DNA of 63,422 nucleotides from DAHVFY01 sp040388665 (GCA_040388665.1 JAZKBL010000059.1:1-63422); one strand, 5' to 3'; numbered from the stretch's first letter, positions 33,791 through 43,231 are shown. The notes: generated from the letters alone by a model not told the origin. Translations and numbers: made by a program.

Positions 33791-34462
33791 TTAAATAAAC
33801 GAGGTCTGGAGGAGTTCTTGTTTTTTAGGCTTGGAGACTTTTTTAGGGGCAATTAGAGTTTTAATCACATCGTGAAGGGCTGCAATTTCAGCTTCAAGCG
33901 CTACACATGTACTTTCTGCTTCACTTAGCTGATGCGTAAGTAAGCTCTCTTGAGGAGGCAGTTCTAAAAAACTTTCCCTCTGCTCTCTTTGAAGAGCGAG
34001 AAAACTATTTTCCACATGAAATAAAGACTTTCTTGTTTCATGTAAAAGGTCTGATTTTTCTTCGAATTGATGTCTTAATTGAATGTCTTTAGGATCTATT
34101 TTCACAACTTCCACAATTTTTGGAGGAGCAGGATGATGAAAAAGAAGGGAGAGTTGGTAGTTATCAACGCGCAACGTATTGAGCTCTTCTCTTTGATTTG
34201 CGATAGAATTCTCAAGAGCATCGTAGCGCATGCGCCACTCTATGATTTCTTTTTGAAGATTTTCAACTTGAGAGTCAAGCACTGCTGTTTCACTTAAAAA
34301 AGCCTGTGCTGCATGGACTGCTTCCGTCTCTTTTGCAAGCTGCAGAGCGCTTAATTCTTCTTGTAAAGATGCAATCATTTTTTTCTCTTGCGATGCCGGA
34401 AAAGAGAGCACTGCAATCAAAAGACTTAGTAGTAGTGAAGACGTAATAAGAATCTCAAACAT
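33791..34462 (-). CDS. Membrane-anchored coiled-coil protein
   Basis: This 223-residue protein has one N-terminal hydrophobic segment (residues ~3-22, ILITSSLLLSLLIAVLSF). Long coiled-coil heptads follow (residues ~30-110 and 125-205), rich in Leu, Glu and Gln, then a basic tail (PKKVSKPKKQ). Proteins of this design often act at the envelope or in division, but no function can be assigned. It lies downstream of the M20 peptidase on the same strand, separated only by palindromic element copy 2, and was probably coupled to it before the insertion. Confidence 0.72.
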   Translation of the reverse strand: MFEILITSSLLLSLLIAVLSFPASQEKKMIASLQEELSALQLAKETEAVHAAQAFLSETAVLDSQVENLQKEIIEWRMRYDALENSIANQREELNTLRVDNYQLSLLFHHPAPPKIVEVVKIDPKDIQLRHQFEEKSDLLHETRKSLFHVENSFLALQREQRESFLELPPQESLLTHQLSEAESTCVALEAEIAALHDVIKTLIAPKKVSKPKKQELLQTSFI

Positions 34463-34463
34463 T

Positions 34464-34628
34464 ACGAGCCTATCCCATTATTTCAAGATTTTGATTTTTG
34501 ATGGATTTTTTTCTATTTTTCAGAACTTCTTTGCGAGACATACTTGAATAAGTAGACCAAAAAGAAGCTCTGAAAAATAGGAAAAAAGATGCAAAAAGCA
34601 AATTCTTAGAATAGTGGGATAGGCTCAT
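34464..34628. repeat. 165-bp palindromic element, copy 2
   Basis: This is the same 165-bp unit as copies 1 and 3. Its ends are ACGAGCCTATCCCATTATT and AATAGTGGGATAGGCTCAT, with inner arms CTATTTTTCAGAACTTCTTT and AAAGAAGCTCTGAAAAATAG. It lies between the M20 peptidase stop and the start of the coiled-coil gene. The peptidase TGA stop is supplied by the terminal repeat (CTCATAT on the plus strand). The orientation equals copy 3. Confidence 0.9.
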
Positions 34629-35995
34629 ATATGCCGCGTTAAAATGTTCGTCATAAGAAGCATTCCTAGTCTAAATCTATCCATTCCAAAATGCTCGTTC
34701 GGGGCATGGATATCATCTCCATCAAGACCGACACCGATCAGAGCTACCTCTGCACCAGAAGCTTCAGCTAATGCCCCCACAATGGGAATCGACGCGCCGC
34801 ATAACATGTAAGCGCACGGCTTACCCCATACCTCTTGATAAGCATTTGCAGCAATTTTGACAACCTGAGATTGAAGCGCGCTACGAAAAGCTTTGGCTCC
34901 ATGATGATATTCAGCCTTTAAGGTAATCCCCTCAGGCAATTTCAACTTGATAAAAGAAACAATCTGTTCATAAATTTTATGAGGATCCTGAGCTGAAACT
35001 AGACGACAAGAAAGTTTTGCAATCACTTTAGAAGGGATCACTGTTTTAAAGCCCTCTCCTGTATACCCTCCGCCGATTCCGTTAATTTCCAAAGTCGGCC
35101 TTAAAAGATTTGACTGAATGGGAGAATAGCCCTCTTCATGCGCAAATGCATACACACCAAATTGCTTTTGATAACTTTTTACATCAAATTGCATATCTAG
35201 TTGCGCACTGTCCTCTTCAAAAAAAGATAAAACATCTTCATAGAATCCAGGAACTGCGACTCTCCCCTTTTCATCAAAGAGCTCTGCAAGAGCTAAAATG
35301 AGCGCTCTGTTAGGATTTAAAGCAATTCCTCCGTGCAATCCTGAGTGAAGATCGATCTTTGCATTGATACACTCTAAGTGCATCGCCATGATTCCACGAA
35401 CACCCACTGTTACAGCGGGTTCATCAGGAGACCTAAGGCCTGCATCCACAACAAGGACATGATCTGCTTTTAACTCTGTTTTTTTCTTTTCAAGGACCTC
35501 GTAAGTGCCAGGACCTCCTGATTCCTCCTCACCTTCGATAAACAATTTGACATTCACTTGAGCATCTTGCGCAAGTTCTAAAAAAGCCCTAATGGCTGTT
35601 ATTGTATAGAAGCATTGCCCTTTGTTGTCTGAGGCTCCGCGCGCATATACGACATCATCTATTATTTGAGGTTCAAAAGGAGGCGACTTCCATAGCTCTA
35701 AAGGGTCTACTGGCTGAACATCGTAATGATGATAAATTAAAAGAGTGGGCTTAAGTGGACCTGCCTTTAAATACGTAGCAAAAACAACAGGTTTACTGGA
35801 TGTTTCCCAAACGACGGAATCCATACCGATTTTGTTTAAATAATTATTTAACCATTGAGCCGTCCGGCAAACATCTGCATGATAAGCTTTATCCGTGCTG
35901 ATGCTCGGAAATTTAAGAAAAGTAAAATAATCTTGACGTACTCCCGCTTCGTTTTTTGCATACCAGTCTTTGAAATCGTCAAGAGATGGGGTCAT
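34625..35995 (-). CDS. M20 family metallopeptidase (dipeptidase type)
   Basis: This 456-residue enzyme has the di-zinc M20 landmarks: YHHYDVQPVDP near residue 86, whose His and Asp are ligands, and ARGASDNKGQ near 115. The bridging/catalytic Glu pair is in EGEEESGGPG near 150, VDAGL near 180, and a late His (IHAPNEHFGMDRF) completes the site. A dimerisation insert lies in between. It probably hydrolyses dipeptides in the cytoplasm, useful to an amino-acid-scavenging intracellular bacterium. It overlaps the small upstream gene by four bases (ATGA). The stop codon lies inside palindromic element copy 2. Confidence 0.92.
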   Translation of the reverse strand: MTPSLDDFKDWYAKNEAGVRQDYFTFLKFPSISTDKAYHADVCRTAQWLNNYLNKIGMDSVVWETSSKPVVFATYLKAGPLKPTLLIYHHYDVQPVDPLELWKSPPFEPQIIDDVVYARGASDNKGQCFYTITAIRAFLELAQDAQVNVKLFIEGEEESGGPGTYEVLEKKKTELKADHVLVVDAGLRSPDEPAVTVGVRGIMAMHLECINAKIDLHSGLHGGIALNPNRALILALAELFDEKGRVAVPGFYEDVLSFFEEDSAQLDMQFDVKSYQKQFGVYAFAHEEGYSPIQSNLLRPTLEINGIGGGYTGEGFKTVIPSKVIAKLSCRLVSAQDPHKIYEQIVSFIKLKLPEGITLKAEYHHGAKAFRSALQSQVVKIAANAYQEVWGKPCAYMLCGASIPIVGALAEASGAEVALIGVGLDGDDIHAPNEHFGMDRFRLGMLLMTNILTRHI

Positions 35996-36180
35996 ACACC
36001 TGTATCGTCAATAAAAACTTGGGCGCTTTCTATGAGATAAGCTGCAAGACACGCATCGCCCTCATACGTCATCTCTACTTGCATTTTACCATCCTCAGAC
36101 GGTTCTTCACAAGTAATCAGAACGTAACAAGCATTTTTTTTTGAGAAAAGTTTTTCAACATCTTGAGGGACCTTACGCAT
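35992..36180 (-). CDS. Small conserved-looking protein, start set by Shine-Dalgarno
   Basis: ATG 36180 follows AAGGAGTCTT, so the 62-residue form MRKVPQDVEKLFSKK onward is preferred over a longer frame reaching 36228. The product is acidic, with two Cys (ACYVLITCEEP) and alternating strand-like segments. It has no membrane segment. Function unknown. Translational coupling (ATGA) to the M20 peptidase suggests co-expression. Confidence 0.75.
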   Translation of the reverse strand: MRKVPQDVEKLFSKKNACYVLITCEEPSEDGKMQVEMTYEGDACLAAYLIESAQVFIDDTGV

Positions 36181-36293
36181 AAGACTCCTTAAACCAATTT
36201 TTTGGTCTCTGATGTGTATACATGTCATACCCTGGATTTTCTATGCAAACAAATTTGCAAATGGTTAAACTAGAAATTCCAGGAGATTCTTCT

Positions 36294-37202
36294 ATGACAA
36301 TTGCAAAACGTATATTTTTTTTTCTCGCCGTTAATATTCTTGTTCTTTTAACACTATCCCTCATTCTTAACGTGCTAAACGTACGACCCTATATCACCCA
36401 ATATGGAATTGACTACCAATCCCTGATGATTTTCTGCTTAGTCTGGGGCATGGGAGGCGCTCTTATCTCTCTTGCCCTATCGCGCGTTATGGCCAAGTGG
36501 ATCATGGGTGTGCGTTTCATCGATCCTGACACTTGTGATCTTGAATCAAAACGACTGCTTAATACCGTCTATGAACTTGCACGTACGGCACACCTAACCC
36601 ACATGCCCAAAGTAGGCATTTTCACATCTAAAGAGATCAACGCTTTTGCAACAGGGCCCTCAAAAAAACGCTCCCTTGTTGCAGTTTCGACAGGACTTTT
36701 ACAAAAAATGTCGCAAAAGGAGCTTGAAGGAGTCATAGCTCACGAGATCTCTCACATTGCTAATGGCGACATGGTGACCATGACGTTGATTCAAGGCGTT
36801 GTTAACGCGTTTGTCATGTTTTTGGCGCGCATTTTAGCCTCTGTTATTTCAAATGTCGGCAAAAGCCGCAACTCTTCTTCCAGCGGTTCTTATGGCGGTT
36901 ACATGATCCTTGTTTTCGTTTTCGAAGTTATTTTTATGATCCTTGGATCTGTTGTTATCGCTTGGTTTTCAAGGACGCGAGAGTTTCGTGCAGACCGAGG
37001 AGGCGCAGATCTTGCAGGCAAAGAAAAAATGATTGCCGCCTTAGAATCTCTGATGACAGTACAAAACATAAAAGACCCAAAAGCAGATGTCCCAGCTTTT
37101 CAAGCACTTAAAATTTCTACAAATAACAAAACGCGTTTTGGAGCGCTATTTGCAACACATCCACCTCTTCAAACGCGTATCGCAAGGTTAAAACAACTTT
37201 GA
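36294..37202 (+). CDS. htpX: Membrane protease HtpX
   Basis: HtpX is an inner-membrane M48 zinc protease that degrades damaged membrane proteins. ATG 36294 is chosen because AGGAGA stands ten bases upstream and the product then begins directly with the first membrane helix (MTIAKRIFFFLAVNILVLL). The zinc motif HEISH, near residue 143, supplies two His and the catalytic Glu; the third ligand Glu is in REFRADRGGA near 225. Four hydrophobic segments match the family. The 302-residue length is standard. The region 36181-36293 should hold divergent promoters. Confidence 0.95.
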   Translation: MTIAKRIFFFLAVNILVLLTLSLILNVLNVRPYITQYGIDYQSLMIFCLVWGMGGALISLALSRVMAKWIMGVRFIDPDTCDLESKRLLNTVYELARTAHLTHMPKVGIFTSKEINAFATGPSKKRSLVAVSTGLLQKMSQKELEGVIAHEISHIANGDMVTMTLIQGVVNAFVMFLARILASVISNVGKSRNSSSSGSYGGYMILVFVFEVIFMILGSVVIAWFSRTREFRADRGGADLAGKEKMIAALESLMTVQNIKDPKADVPAFQALKISTNNKTRFGALFATHPPLQTRIARLKQL

Positions 37203-37225
37203 AGATATGAATACTTCCTGTATAC

Positions 37226-38029
37226 ATGGTTAACATGCGCTGCACTGGTTATTGCACAGCTTCAAGCTATGACATCCCCCGTTTATTCTATGCCATACAG
37301 AAATATGGCCCAGCCCACCTTTATCGCGACCTCATTCACGTCCAAATTAAAGATGGGGATACCATCCGGGGTGATATTTTCTGCTTTTCTTACGGAGTGA
37401 TCATCGCATGGGGGTTTACCGCAGAAGAAGAGACGGTCTACCTACATGAGCTTAAAAATTTTGAAAGGGAGCCCCTTCTCAAACCAGAACTTGACGAATT
37501 CACTTTTTGCTACGGAGATATGATGAAAATTGAAGAGGATGAAATCACTCTTCAAAACAAAAACGTCCTGACTAGAATCGCTATTTCCCAAGGCATTGCC
37601 CAATCCGTCAAGCTCACAACCTTTGAAGAACTGATTCAAAAAACAATCGACCATACCAAACACCTCCCAAATGACCTGGCAAGGAAAGGAAAAATCTCTC
37701 TTTCCCGCAAAGAAATTTCTAGAAAAATGGGAGAACTCTTCATTGAACGGAACTTCATCAATCTTCACACAGAAGTTCTCGACACCCCTGAATTTTTCTG
37801 GGAACATCCAGAATTCGAGCCTTTTTATAGAAGAACGTCCCACTACCTCGACGTCTCTAAACGCGTTGAAATTCTCAACAAGCGCCTTAATATCATCCAT
37901 GAGCTGTTTGAAATTTTAACAAACGAGCTCAACCATCAACACTCTTCACGACTGGAATGGACCATCATTATTTTGATTATCATCGAAGTGGCCCTTGCAG
38001 TCTTTCACGACATTCTCAAATGGATCTAA
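37226..38029 (+). CDS. RMD1/DUF155 family protein with C-terminal membrane anchor
   Basis: This 267-residue product resembles the RMND1/Sad1-interacting DUF155 family: GDIFCFSYGVIIAWGFTAEEE near residue 50, a conserved helical core (LTTFEELIQKTIDHTKHLP), and LDVSKRVEILNKRLNIIHELF near 215. A single C-terminal hydrophobic helix (WTIIILIIIEVALAVFHDIL) ends the protein. The mitochondrial homologue supports translation at the inner membrane; the bacterial role is unknown. The end overlaps yidD by ten bases. Confidence 0.82.
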   Translation: MVNMRCTGYCTASSYDIPRLFYAIQKYGPAHLYRDLIHVQIKDGDTIRGDIFCFSYGVIIAWGFTAEEETVYLHELKNFEREPLLKPELDEFTFCYGDMMKIEEDEITLQNKNVLTRIAISQGIAQSVKLTTFEELIQKTIDHTKHLPNDLARKGKISLSRKEISRKMGELFIERNFINLHTEVLDTPEFFWEHPEFEPFYRRTSHYLDVSKRVEILNKRLNIIHELFEILTNELNHQHSSRLEWTIIILIIIEVALAVFHDILKWI

Positions 38030-38235
38030 TAAAACGATTCATCCTCCTTCTCTTGCGCATTTATCAACTCATCGTCAGTCCGCTTTTTGGCAACTGCTGC
38101 AGGTTTTACCCTTCTTGTTCCCAATACTCTATAGAAGTCATCCAAAAATATGGGGTCATCAAAGGCTCCCTGCGCACGCTGAAAAGACTCATTAAGTGCA
38201 ATCCCTGGCACCCAGGCGGCCCCGACCTTCCCTAA
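38020..38235 (+). CDS. yidD: Membrane protein insertion efficiency factor YidD
   Basis: This is a 71-residue protein from ATG 38020. The family signature is complete: LLRIYQLIVSPLFG, CRFYPSCSQYSIEVI with its two Cys, and a C-terminal CNPWHPGGPD. YidD is a peripheral inner-membrane protein that assists YidC-dependent insertion. A longer frame upstream only shadows the previous gene. Its closeness to a LysM protein gene and pheT matches Chlamydia gene order. Confidence 0.94.
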   Translation: MDLIKRFILLLLRIYQLIVSPLFGNCCRFYPSCSQYSIEVIQKYGVIKGSLRTLKRLIKCNPWHPGGPDLP

Positions 38236-38240
38236 AAACA

Positions 38241-38354
38241 TGCCCTTGCCCTTGCCCTTGCCCTTGCCCTGATCTCTTCTTCTCGTTTTCTCAAGCTATA
38301 AACCCACGTTCAAAACAAGAAACAAAGATCGGGCATGGGGGGCATGGGCACGGG
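38241..38354. repeat. Five tandem TGCCCT hexamers and facing GGGCATG repeats
   Basis: TGCCCT is repeated five times without error (38241-38270). About 60 bases later, 38331-38354 contains GGGCATGGGG, then GGCATGGGCACGGG, which can pair with the hexamers. This sits between convergent yidD and the LysM gene, so it may work as a bidirectional terminator. A perfect hexamer array can also change copy number by slippage. Confidence 0.6.
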
Positions 38355-38358
38355 TTGA

Positions 38359-39600
38359 TTATTTAGGGATTTCTAAGGTTTTGCCAGGACGGAGGCGCTC
38401 TGATTCAAGCTTGTTAAGACGCATGATCGCATCGATTGTCGTATTGTATTGCCGAGCAATTTTCCACAAACTATCGCCTGGAAGGATTGTATAATAATAT
38501 TTTTTTGGCAGCACAACGGCTGTAGGTTCAGCTTGTTCTTGCTCTTTTTCTAAAATGATTTTTTTATTTAACGACAGCTCAGGAGCAAATCTTTCTAGCG
38601 CGCGCGTGTGGTCATAAGGATCTGGAACAGGCTCGCCTGCCATTGCATAAAGTTTATGAGCAGCTCTCTCTCGAACAGCGTCGCTTCGCGGAGATGTCAA
38701 AAGTTCTTTAGCAAAAGCCAAAAACCCAGGGGTTCTTTCATCAACAAGATGCACAACCTTTAACACCTGCTCATCGGAAAATCTCTTAGAAATAAACTCT
38801 ATATCAAACCGGAAAAACAGATGAACTGCCAGATCTGAGCCGACATTCATCCACTCTAACAAAAAAGCACGTCGTCGTTCTGCCGTCAAATCAAGGCTTT
38901 GCTTCTGTTCTTTAACAAACCGAGAAAAAAGATCCCATTCCCCATCTGCAATAAGAGCTATAAGAATTTCTTTCGGAAGGGGCATGCCGGACCGATTAAA
39001 CAAAGTAAAAACAATATGAAATTCAGGCGTCAAAGAAAAAGCATCAACAAGAGTAGAATCTCTCTTCTCTTCTTTGCGCTTCAATGCAAAAAAAAGACCT
39101 TGAGAAGTGAAGGGCCATTTTTCTGTTTTAGCATAGTGAATAATTGCTTGAAATTGATAATCCGCAAGCCCTGGAAAGATAGTGAGCATTAAGTCAACTT
39201 CACCGTCGTCGTCGCTAAAAACAATTTTACGCTGTTGAAGAGTAAGACCTCCTAAGGCACGCTCTAAATTAAAATGATGAAAAGCGACAAGGGAAGCGAG
39301 TGCTAAATCTCGTTTCATGTAACCCTCTTCCACAAGCTCTTTGTTTTCTAAGCGCAAAAGAAGATCCTGAAAAGAAAGGGTTGAGTAGCTGCTCAAAATT
39401 TTTTCGTTAGAGATTTCAGGAGATTGTGCACTTGTTTCTGAGGATCGCATTTCTACAGAGATAGAATCTTGACTATCCCGCAAAACAAAATAGACAAAAG
39501 TAGCAAATAAACCGATATTTACAGTTCCACTCAAAATAAGTAATTGAGTTAAAAGACGCACACGGCGCACCCAAATATTTTCCTGTGCACTCCGACTCAA
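38359..39600 (-). CDS. LysM-domain membrane protein
   Basis: This 413-residue protein has one N-terminal membrane helix (residues ~15-37, LLTQLLILSGTVNIGLFATFVYFVL, interrupted by few polar residues). A helical middle region of unknown function follows, and a C-terminal LysM module (residues ~365-412: TILPGDSLWKIARQYNTT to RPGKTLEIPK) that would bind peptidoglycan glycan chains. Chlamydiae build little or division-limited peptidoglycan, so a septal role is plausible but inferred. It is divergently arranged with pheT; a comparable gene neighbours pheT in Chlamydia. Confidence 0.85.
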   Translation of the reverse strand: MSRSAQENIWVRRVRLLTQLLILSGTVNIGLFATFVYFVLRDSQDSISVEMRSSETSAQSPEISNEKILSSYSTLSFQDLLLRLENKELVEEGYMKRDLALASLVAFHHFNLERALGGLTLQQRKIVFSDDDGEVDLMLTIFPGLADYQFQAIIHYAKTEKWPFTSQGLFFALKRKEEKRDSTLVDAFSLTPEFHIVFTLFNRSGMPLPKEILIALIADGEWDLFSRFVKEQKQSLDLTAERRRAFLLEWMNVGSDLAVHLFFRFDIEFISKRFSDEQVLKVVHLVDERTPGFLAFAKELLTSPRSDAVRERAAHKLYAMAGEPVPDPYDHTRALERFAPELSLNKKIILEKEQEQAEPTAVVLPKKYYYTILPGDSLWKIARQYNTTIDAIMRLNKLESERLRPGKTLEIPK

Positions 39601-39668
39601 TTTCCTTTTCCTCGATCTGGGATTTATGATACAATCTATTTTCCAGTGTAACCATTTTTCAGATTTAT

Positions 39669-42071
39669 ATGAAGATACCTCTCTCTTGGATTAAAGAATA
39701 TTTACCCACAGCCGCTACTGCTCAAGAAATTGCAGATGCGTTAACGTTGCTTGGGATTGAAGTCGAAAAAATACAGCCGCTATCTCTTCCTTTTCAAGGA
39801 GTTGTCATTGCTAAAATTCTTGCGGCTCATCCTCATCCTCACGCTGATAGGCTGCGCGTTGCAACAGTCTTCGATGGTATAGAAGAGCTTCAAATTGTAT
39901 GTGCAGCTCCTAATTGCAGAGCAGGTATTAAAGTTGCTTTAGCAAAAATTGGCGCTACCCTGCAAGATGAAAAAGGAAAAAGTTTTAAAATTAAAAAAGG
40001 AAAACTAAGAGATGTAGAGTCTTTTGGTATGCTCTGTGCCATTGATGAACTGGGCCTTGGTGCAAAAACAGATGGAATTTTAGAGCTTAACACGCAACTT
40101 CCTGAAGGGACCGATTTATTACAACTTTACGGCGACACCATTTTAGAAATCTCGCTGACGCCAAATCTCGGTCATGCTTTAAGCGTTGTGGGCATCGCAA
40201 GAGAGCTTGCGGCTCACATGCAATGCACACTACACAAGCCCTCTATCGTTCTAAAAGAAAATGTTAACCTTCCCATAGATAAGCTCATCAGCGTATCTAT
40301 CGAAGATAAAGCAGCCTGCTCTCACTACGCATGCAGAGTCATGCAAGGAATCAAAGTTGCACCATCTCCTGATTGGTTAAAACAACGACTTGAAGCTTCC
40401 GGTGTACGCAGCATTAATAACGTTGTCGATATCTCGAACTACATCATGTTAGAGTATGGTCAACCGCTCCACATTTTTGATTACAACACACTTCATGGAA
40501 AACAGATAACAGTCACTTCCAAAAGCACCTTCCCCACCCTCACAACAATTGATGGTACACTACGAGAAATCCCTCAAGGCGTATGTCTCATCTGTGATGA
40601 TAAAGAACCTATAGCTTTTGCCGGTGTGATGGGAGGTGCAGACTCTTCTGTCAATGATACAACAACAAACATTCTTATTGAAGCTGCTCATTTCTCTGAA
40701 AACGCTATTCGCAAATCAAGCAAAAAAATCAACTTACGTACAGACGCCTCTCATAGATTTGAACGAGGCACCGACCCTCTTATTTTAAAGCAAGCTTTGA
40801 ACCATGCAGCTTTTCTCATCCAACAAATTGCAGGTGGCGACATTGCCCACGGCATCAAAGAAGAAATTGCCGTCCCTTTTACTCCTCAAAAAATCACCTG
40901 TCGCACTACACGTGTTAACCAACTTCTTGGCACAGAACTGAGCACAGGAGAAATTATTAACTTTTTCGAACGACTCGAAATCCATGTCGAAAAAGAGGAA
41001 GCTCAAACCCTCCACACAATTATCCCTTCTTATAGGAATGATCTCAAAAATGAAATTGATTTAGTTGAAGAAGCAGCACGTATTTACGGCTATAATAATA
41101 TCGATCTTAAACCGCCGCAATACTCCTCTTCAAACATCAGCGACTCTCCTATTTATCTCTTCGAAAGAGAAGTTAGATCTCTTCTGACTGCTTGCAACCT
41201 AACAGAAATACACACCTGTGATTTGATTAGCCCTTTTCTTTCTGATCTCACAAAAGAACATACTTTCTCCAAAGAGAACGTCATTCATGTATTGCATCCC
41301 TCTTCTATCGAACAATCTGTGCTGCGCGTCTCTCTTCTTCCCGGTTTTTTGCAAACAGTAAAAAACAATTTCAACAAACAAAATTTCACAATCAATGCCT
41401 TTGAAATTGGAAGAATCCATTTTAAAGAGGGAGCAATCTTTAAAGAACCCTCTATGGCTGCCATTCTTCTCACAGGCGCTGCAGCCCCCTATCACTTTGA
41501 TCCGAAGCCTGAAGAAGTAGATTTTTTTGATTTAAAAGGAAAAGTCGAAAATTTTCTGCAAGCACTTAACATCTCCAACATTTCTTTTGAGCCCTCTCAT
41601 TTACGCAATTTCCATCCCGGCAGACAAGCTCGCATCAAGTCAAAAGACACTATCTTAGGATCCCTTGGAGAAGTTCATCCCACTCACCTTTACGAATTAG
41701 ACATCCGCAACCGTGTCTATTTTGCAGAGTTAAATCTCCACGATCTTCTGCTTCTAAGACAAAAAGAACTTCACGTTGAAGCGTTAAATCTTTACCCGGG
41801 CTCAGAGCGAGATTGGACGATCACTCTCAAAGAAGAATGCCCCATCGGGCTTTTTTTGAAGACAATAAAAGAAACTTCTTCTCGTCTTTTAGAAGATGCT
41901 TACCTTTTAGATCTTTACAAAAGTGAACAAATCGGGAAAGATAAGAAAAACGCAACGTTCCGATTTATCTACCGTGATAAAGAAAAAACGATTAGTCAAG
42001 AAACTGTAGAACAAGAACATGCGAGAATTACGCTCGAAGTAACAAAAAAGCTAAGAGATCAGATCATTTAG
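39669..42071 (+). CDS. pheT: Phenylalanyl-tRNA synthetase beta subunit
   Basis: PheT forms the alpha2-beta2 enzyme that charges tRNA-Phe. The 800-residue product has the N-terminal tRNA-binding OB domain (residues ~39-150, with HPHADRLRVATV), the B3/B4 editing domain and the B5 domain. The catalytic-like module follows, and a C-terminal FDX-ACB anticodon-binding domain (residues ~705-800, YPGSERDWTITL to the end). The length is typical. pheS is not in this window, as in Chlamydia, where the two are also separate. Confidence 0.96.
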   Translation: MKIPLSWIKEYLPTAATAQEIADALTLLGIEVEKIQPLSLPFQGVVIAKILAAHPHPHADRLRVATVFDGIEELQIVCAAPNCRAGIKVALAKIGATLQDEKGKSFKIKKGKLRDVESFGMLCAIDELGLGAKTDGILELNTQLPEGTDLLQLYGDTILEISLTPNLGHALSVVGIARELAAHMQCTLHKPSIVLKENVNLPIDKLISVSIEDKAACSHYACRVMQGIKVAPSPDWLKQRLEASGVRSINNVVDISNYIMLEYGQPLHIFDYNTLHGKQITVTSKSTFPTLTTIDGTLREIPQGVCLICDDKEPIAFAGVMGGADSSVNDTTTNILIEAAHFSENAIRKSSKKINLRTDASHRFERGTDPLILKQALNHAAFLIQQIAGGDIAHGIKEEIAVPFTPQKITCRTTRVNQLLGTELSTGEIINFFERLEIHVEKEEAQTLHTIIPSYRNDLKNEIDLVEEAARIYGYNNIDLKPPQYSSSNISDSPIYLFEREVRSLLTACNLTEIHTCDLISPFLSDLTKEHTFSKENVIHVLHPSSIEQSVLRVSLLPGFLQTVKNNFNKQNFTINAFEIGRIHFKEGAIFKEPSMAAILLTGAAAPYHFDPKPEEVDFFDLKGKVENFLQALNISNISFEPSHLRNFHPGRQARIKSKDTILGSLGEVHPTHLYELDIRNRVYFAELNLHDLLLLRQKELHVEALNLYPGSERDWTITLKEECPIGLFLKTIKETSSRLLEDAYLLDLYKSEQIGKDKKNATFRFIYRDKEKTISQETVEQEHARITLEVTKKLRDQII

Positions 42072-42098
42072 CGATAAGCCATCAAGAGGTCAATGTTT

Positions 42099-43094
42099 AT
42101 GAATAAGCAGATCTATTTCGTTCTAGGAACTCTAGGACTCTTCCTTTCAAGCTGCGGAAAGGACAATCAAGAAAACCCTGTCATTTCCGAGCGCTATATC
42201 CATAAGTACGGATATGCGGTTTCCTTAGAAGAGTGGGAGGCTAACCGCTATCCCGGCCAGATCATCACCAACCTAACAAATGGTGTTACCATCACTGCAA
42301 CTTATGAAAATGGCATCAAACATGGTCCCTGTACTCATACATTTCCCCATAGCCAGACCATCGAAAAATACTTTCTCTACAATCAAAACACCTTAGTTAA
42401 AGAAATCGTCTATGACGAGCGCGGCATGCCTTTAAAAGAAATGGTTCAACTCTCTCCTTCTCGCCACTCTGCAACCGTGTGGTATACAGAAGGTAGCCCA
42501 ATGTGCATTGAGGAATATGCTCATGAAGAACTTTTAGAAGGACAATACTGCACCTTGAACAATGAGATCGAATCACGGGTAGAAAAAGGCACCGGCCTGC
42601 GCATACGTAGAGATCAAAACGGCATTCTTCTTTCAAAAGATGTTGTCGAAAGAGGTTATGTAACGAAAAGAGAAAGCTTTTTCCGTAATGGAGCTCCTGA
42701 GAGCGTTGCTTATTTTCACCTAGGAAAACTTCATGGAGAAAAAAGAACTTTTGCTGAAACAGGAGAACCTATCGCCGTAGAAGAATGGCTCAATGGTAAC
42801 TTGCATGGCCTGTGTACTTACTTCAAGAATGGCTATAAATACCTAGAAGTTTCTTACCTGGATGGAATAAAAAACGGCATAGAAACGCACTACATCGACG
42901 GCGATCGCATTTCTCATCAGATTTCTTGGGAAAACAACAAAAAACACGGTCCTTCAACATTCTTTGTTGATGGTGTCGCGCAAGTACAATACTATTATGA
43001 CGGACACATCGTCCATAAGAGCCGCTATGAAGAAATGGCACGGCTTGACGAGATGATTTCCAAAATCTCACCGGAAGTCACCCTCTACCGTTAA
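42099..43094 (+). CDS. Lipoprotein with MORN/YwqK-like repeats
   Basis: This 331-residue lipoprotein has a signal peptide ending in the lipobox LSSC (Cys near residue 20). At least five repeats of the MORN/YwqK type follow, as in YENGIKHGPCTHTF, FRNGAPESVAYFHLGKLHGE, WLNGNLHGLCTYFKNGYKY and YLDGIKNGIETHYIDG. Such repeats form extended beta-hairpin sheets, and their role here is unknown. ATG 42099, nine bases after GAGG, is preferred over 42093. Chlamydia has an equivalent gene directly after pheT. A hairpin cluster follows downstream. Confidence 0.85.
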   Translation: MNKQIYFVLGTLGLFLSSCGKDNQENPVISERYIHKYGYAVSLEEWEANRYPGQIITNLTNGVTITATYENGIKHGPCTHTFPHSQTIEKYFLYNQNTLVKEIVYDERGMPLKEMVQLSPSRHSATVWYTEGSPMCIEEYAHEELLEGQYCTLNNEIESRVEKGTGLRIRRDQNGILLSKDVVERGYVTKRESFFRNGAPESVAYFHLGKLHGEKRTFAETGEPIAVEEWLNGNLHGLCTYFKNGYKYLEVSYLDGIKNGIETHYIDGDRISHQISWENNKKHGPSTFFVDGVAQVQYYYDGHIVHKSRYEEMARLDEMISKISPEVTLYR

Positions 43095-43110
43095 TCAATA
43101 AAGACAGGCC

Positions 43111-43231
43111 TTTGGAGTGCGGTGACTCGTCACCGCTTTTCTCGGCAGCGGCTTGACGCTGCTCTTTAAAAATGAAAATGCAGCACCAAGGTGCTGCAAA
43201 AAAAAGCGGCAACGAGTCGCCGCACTCCAAA
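43111..43231. repeat. Compound intergenic palindrome (GGAGTGCGG type)
   Basis: The outer arms, TTTGGAGTGCGGTGACTCG... at 43111-43140 and its complement at 43202-43231 (ending CGCACTCCAAA), match with few mismatches. Between them are two independent hairpins: GCAGCGGCTTGACGCTGC (43145-43162) and the perfect GCAGCACC-AA-GGTGCTGC (43180-43197). The GC content is well above the flanks. It would form a cruciform-like three-stem structure and looks like a dispersed REP-type repeat, not a gene. Confidence 0.75.
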
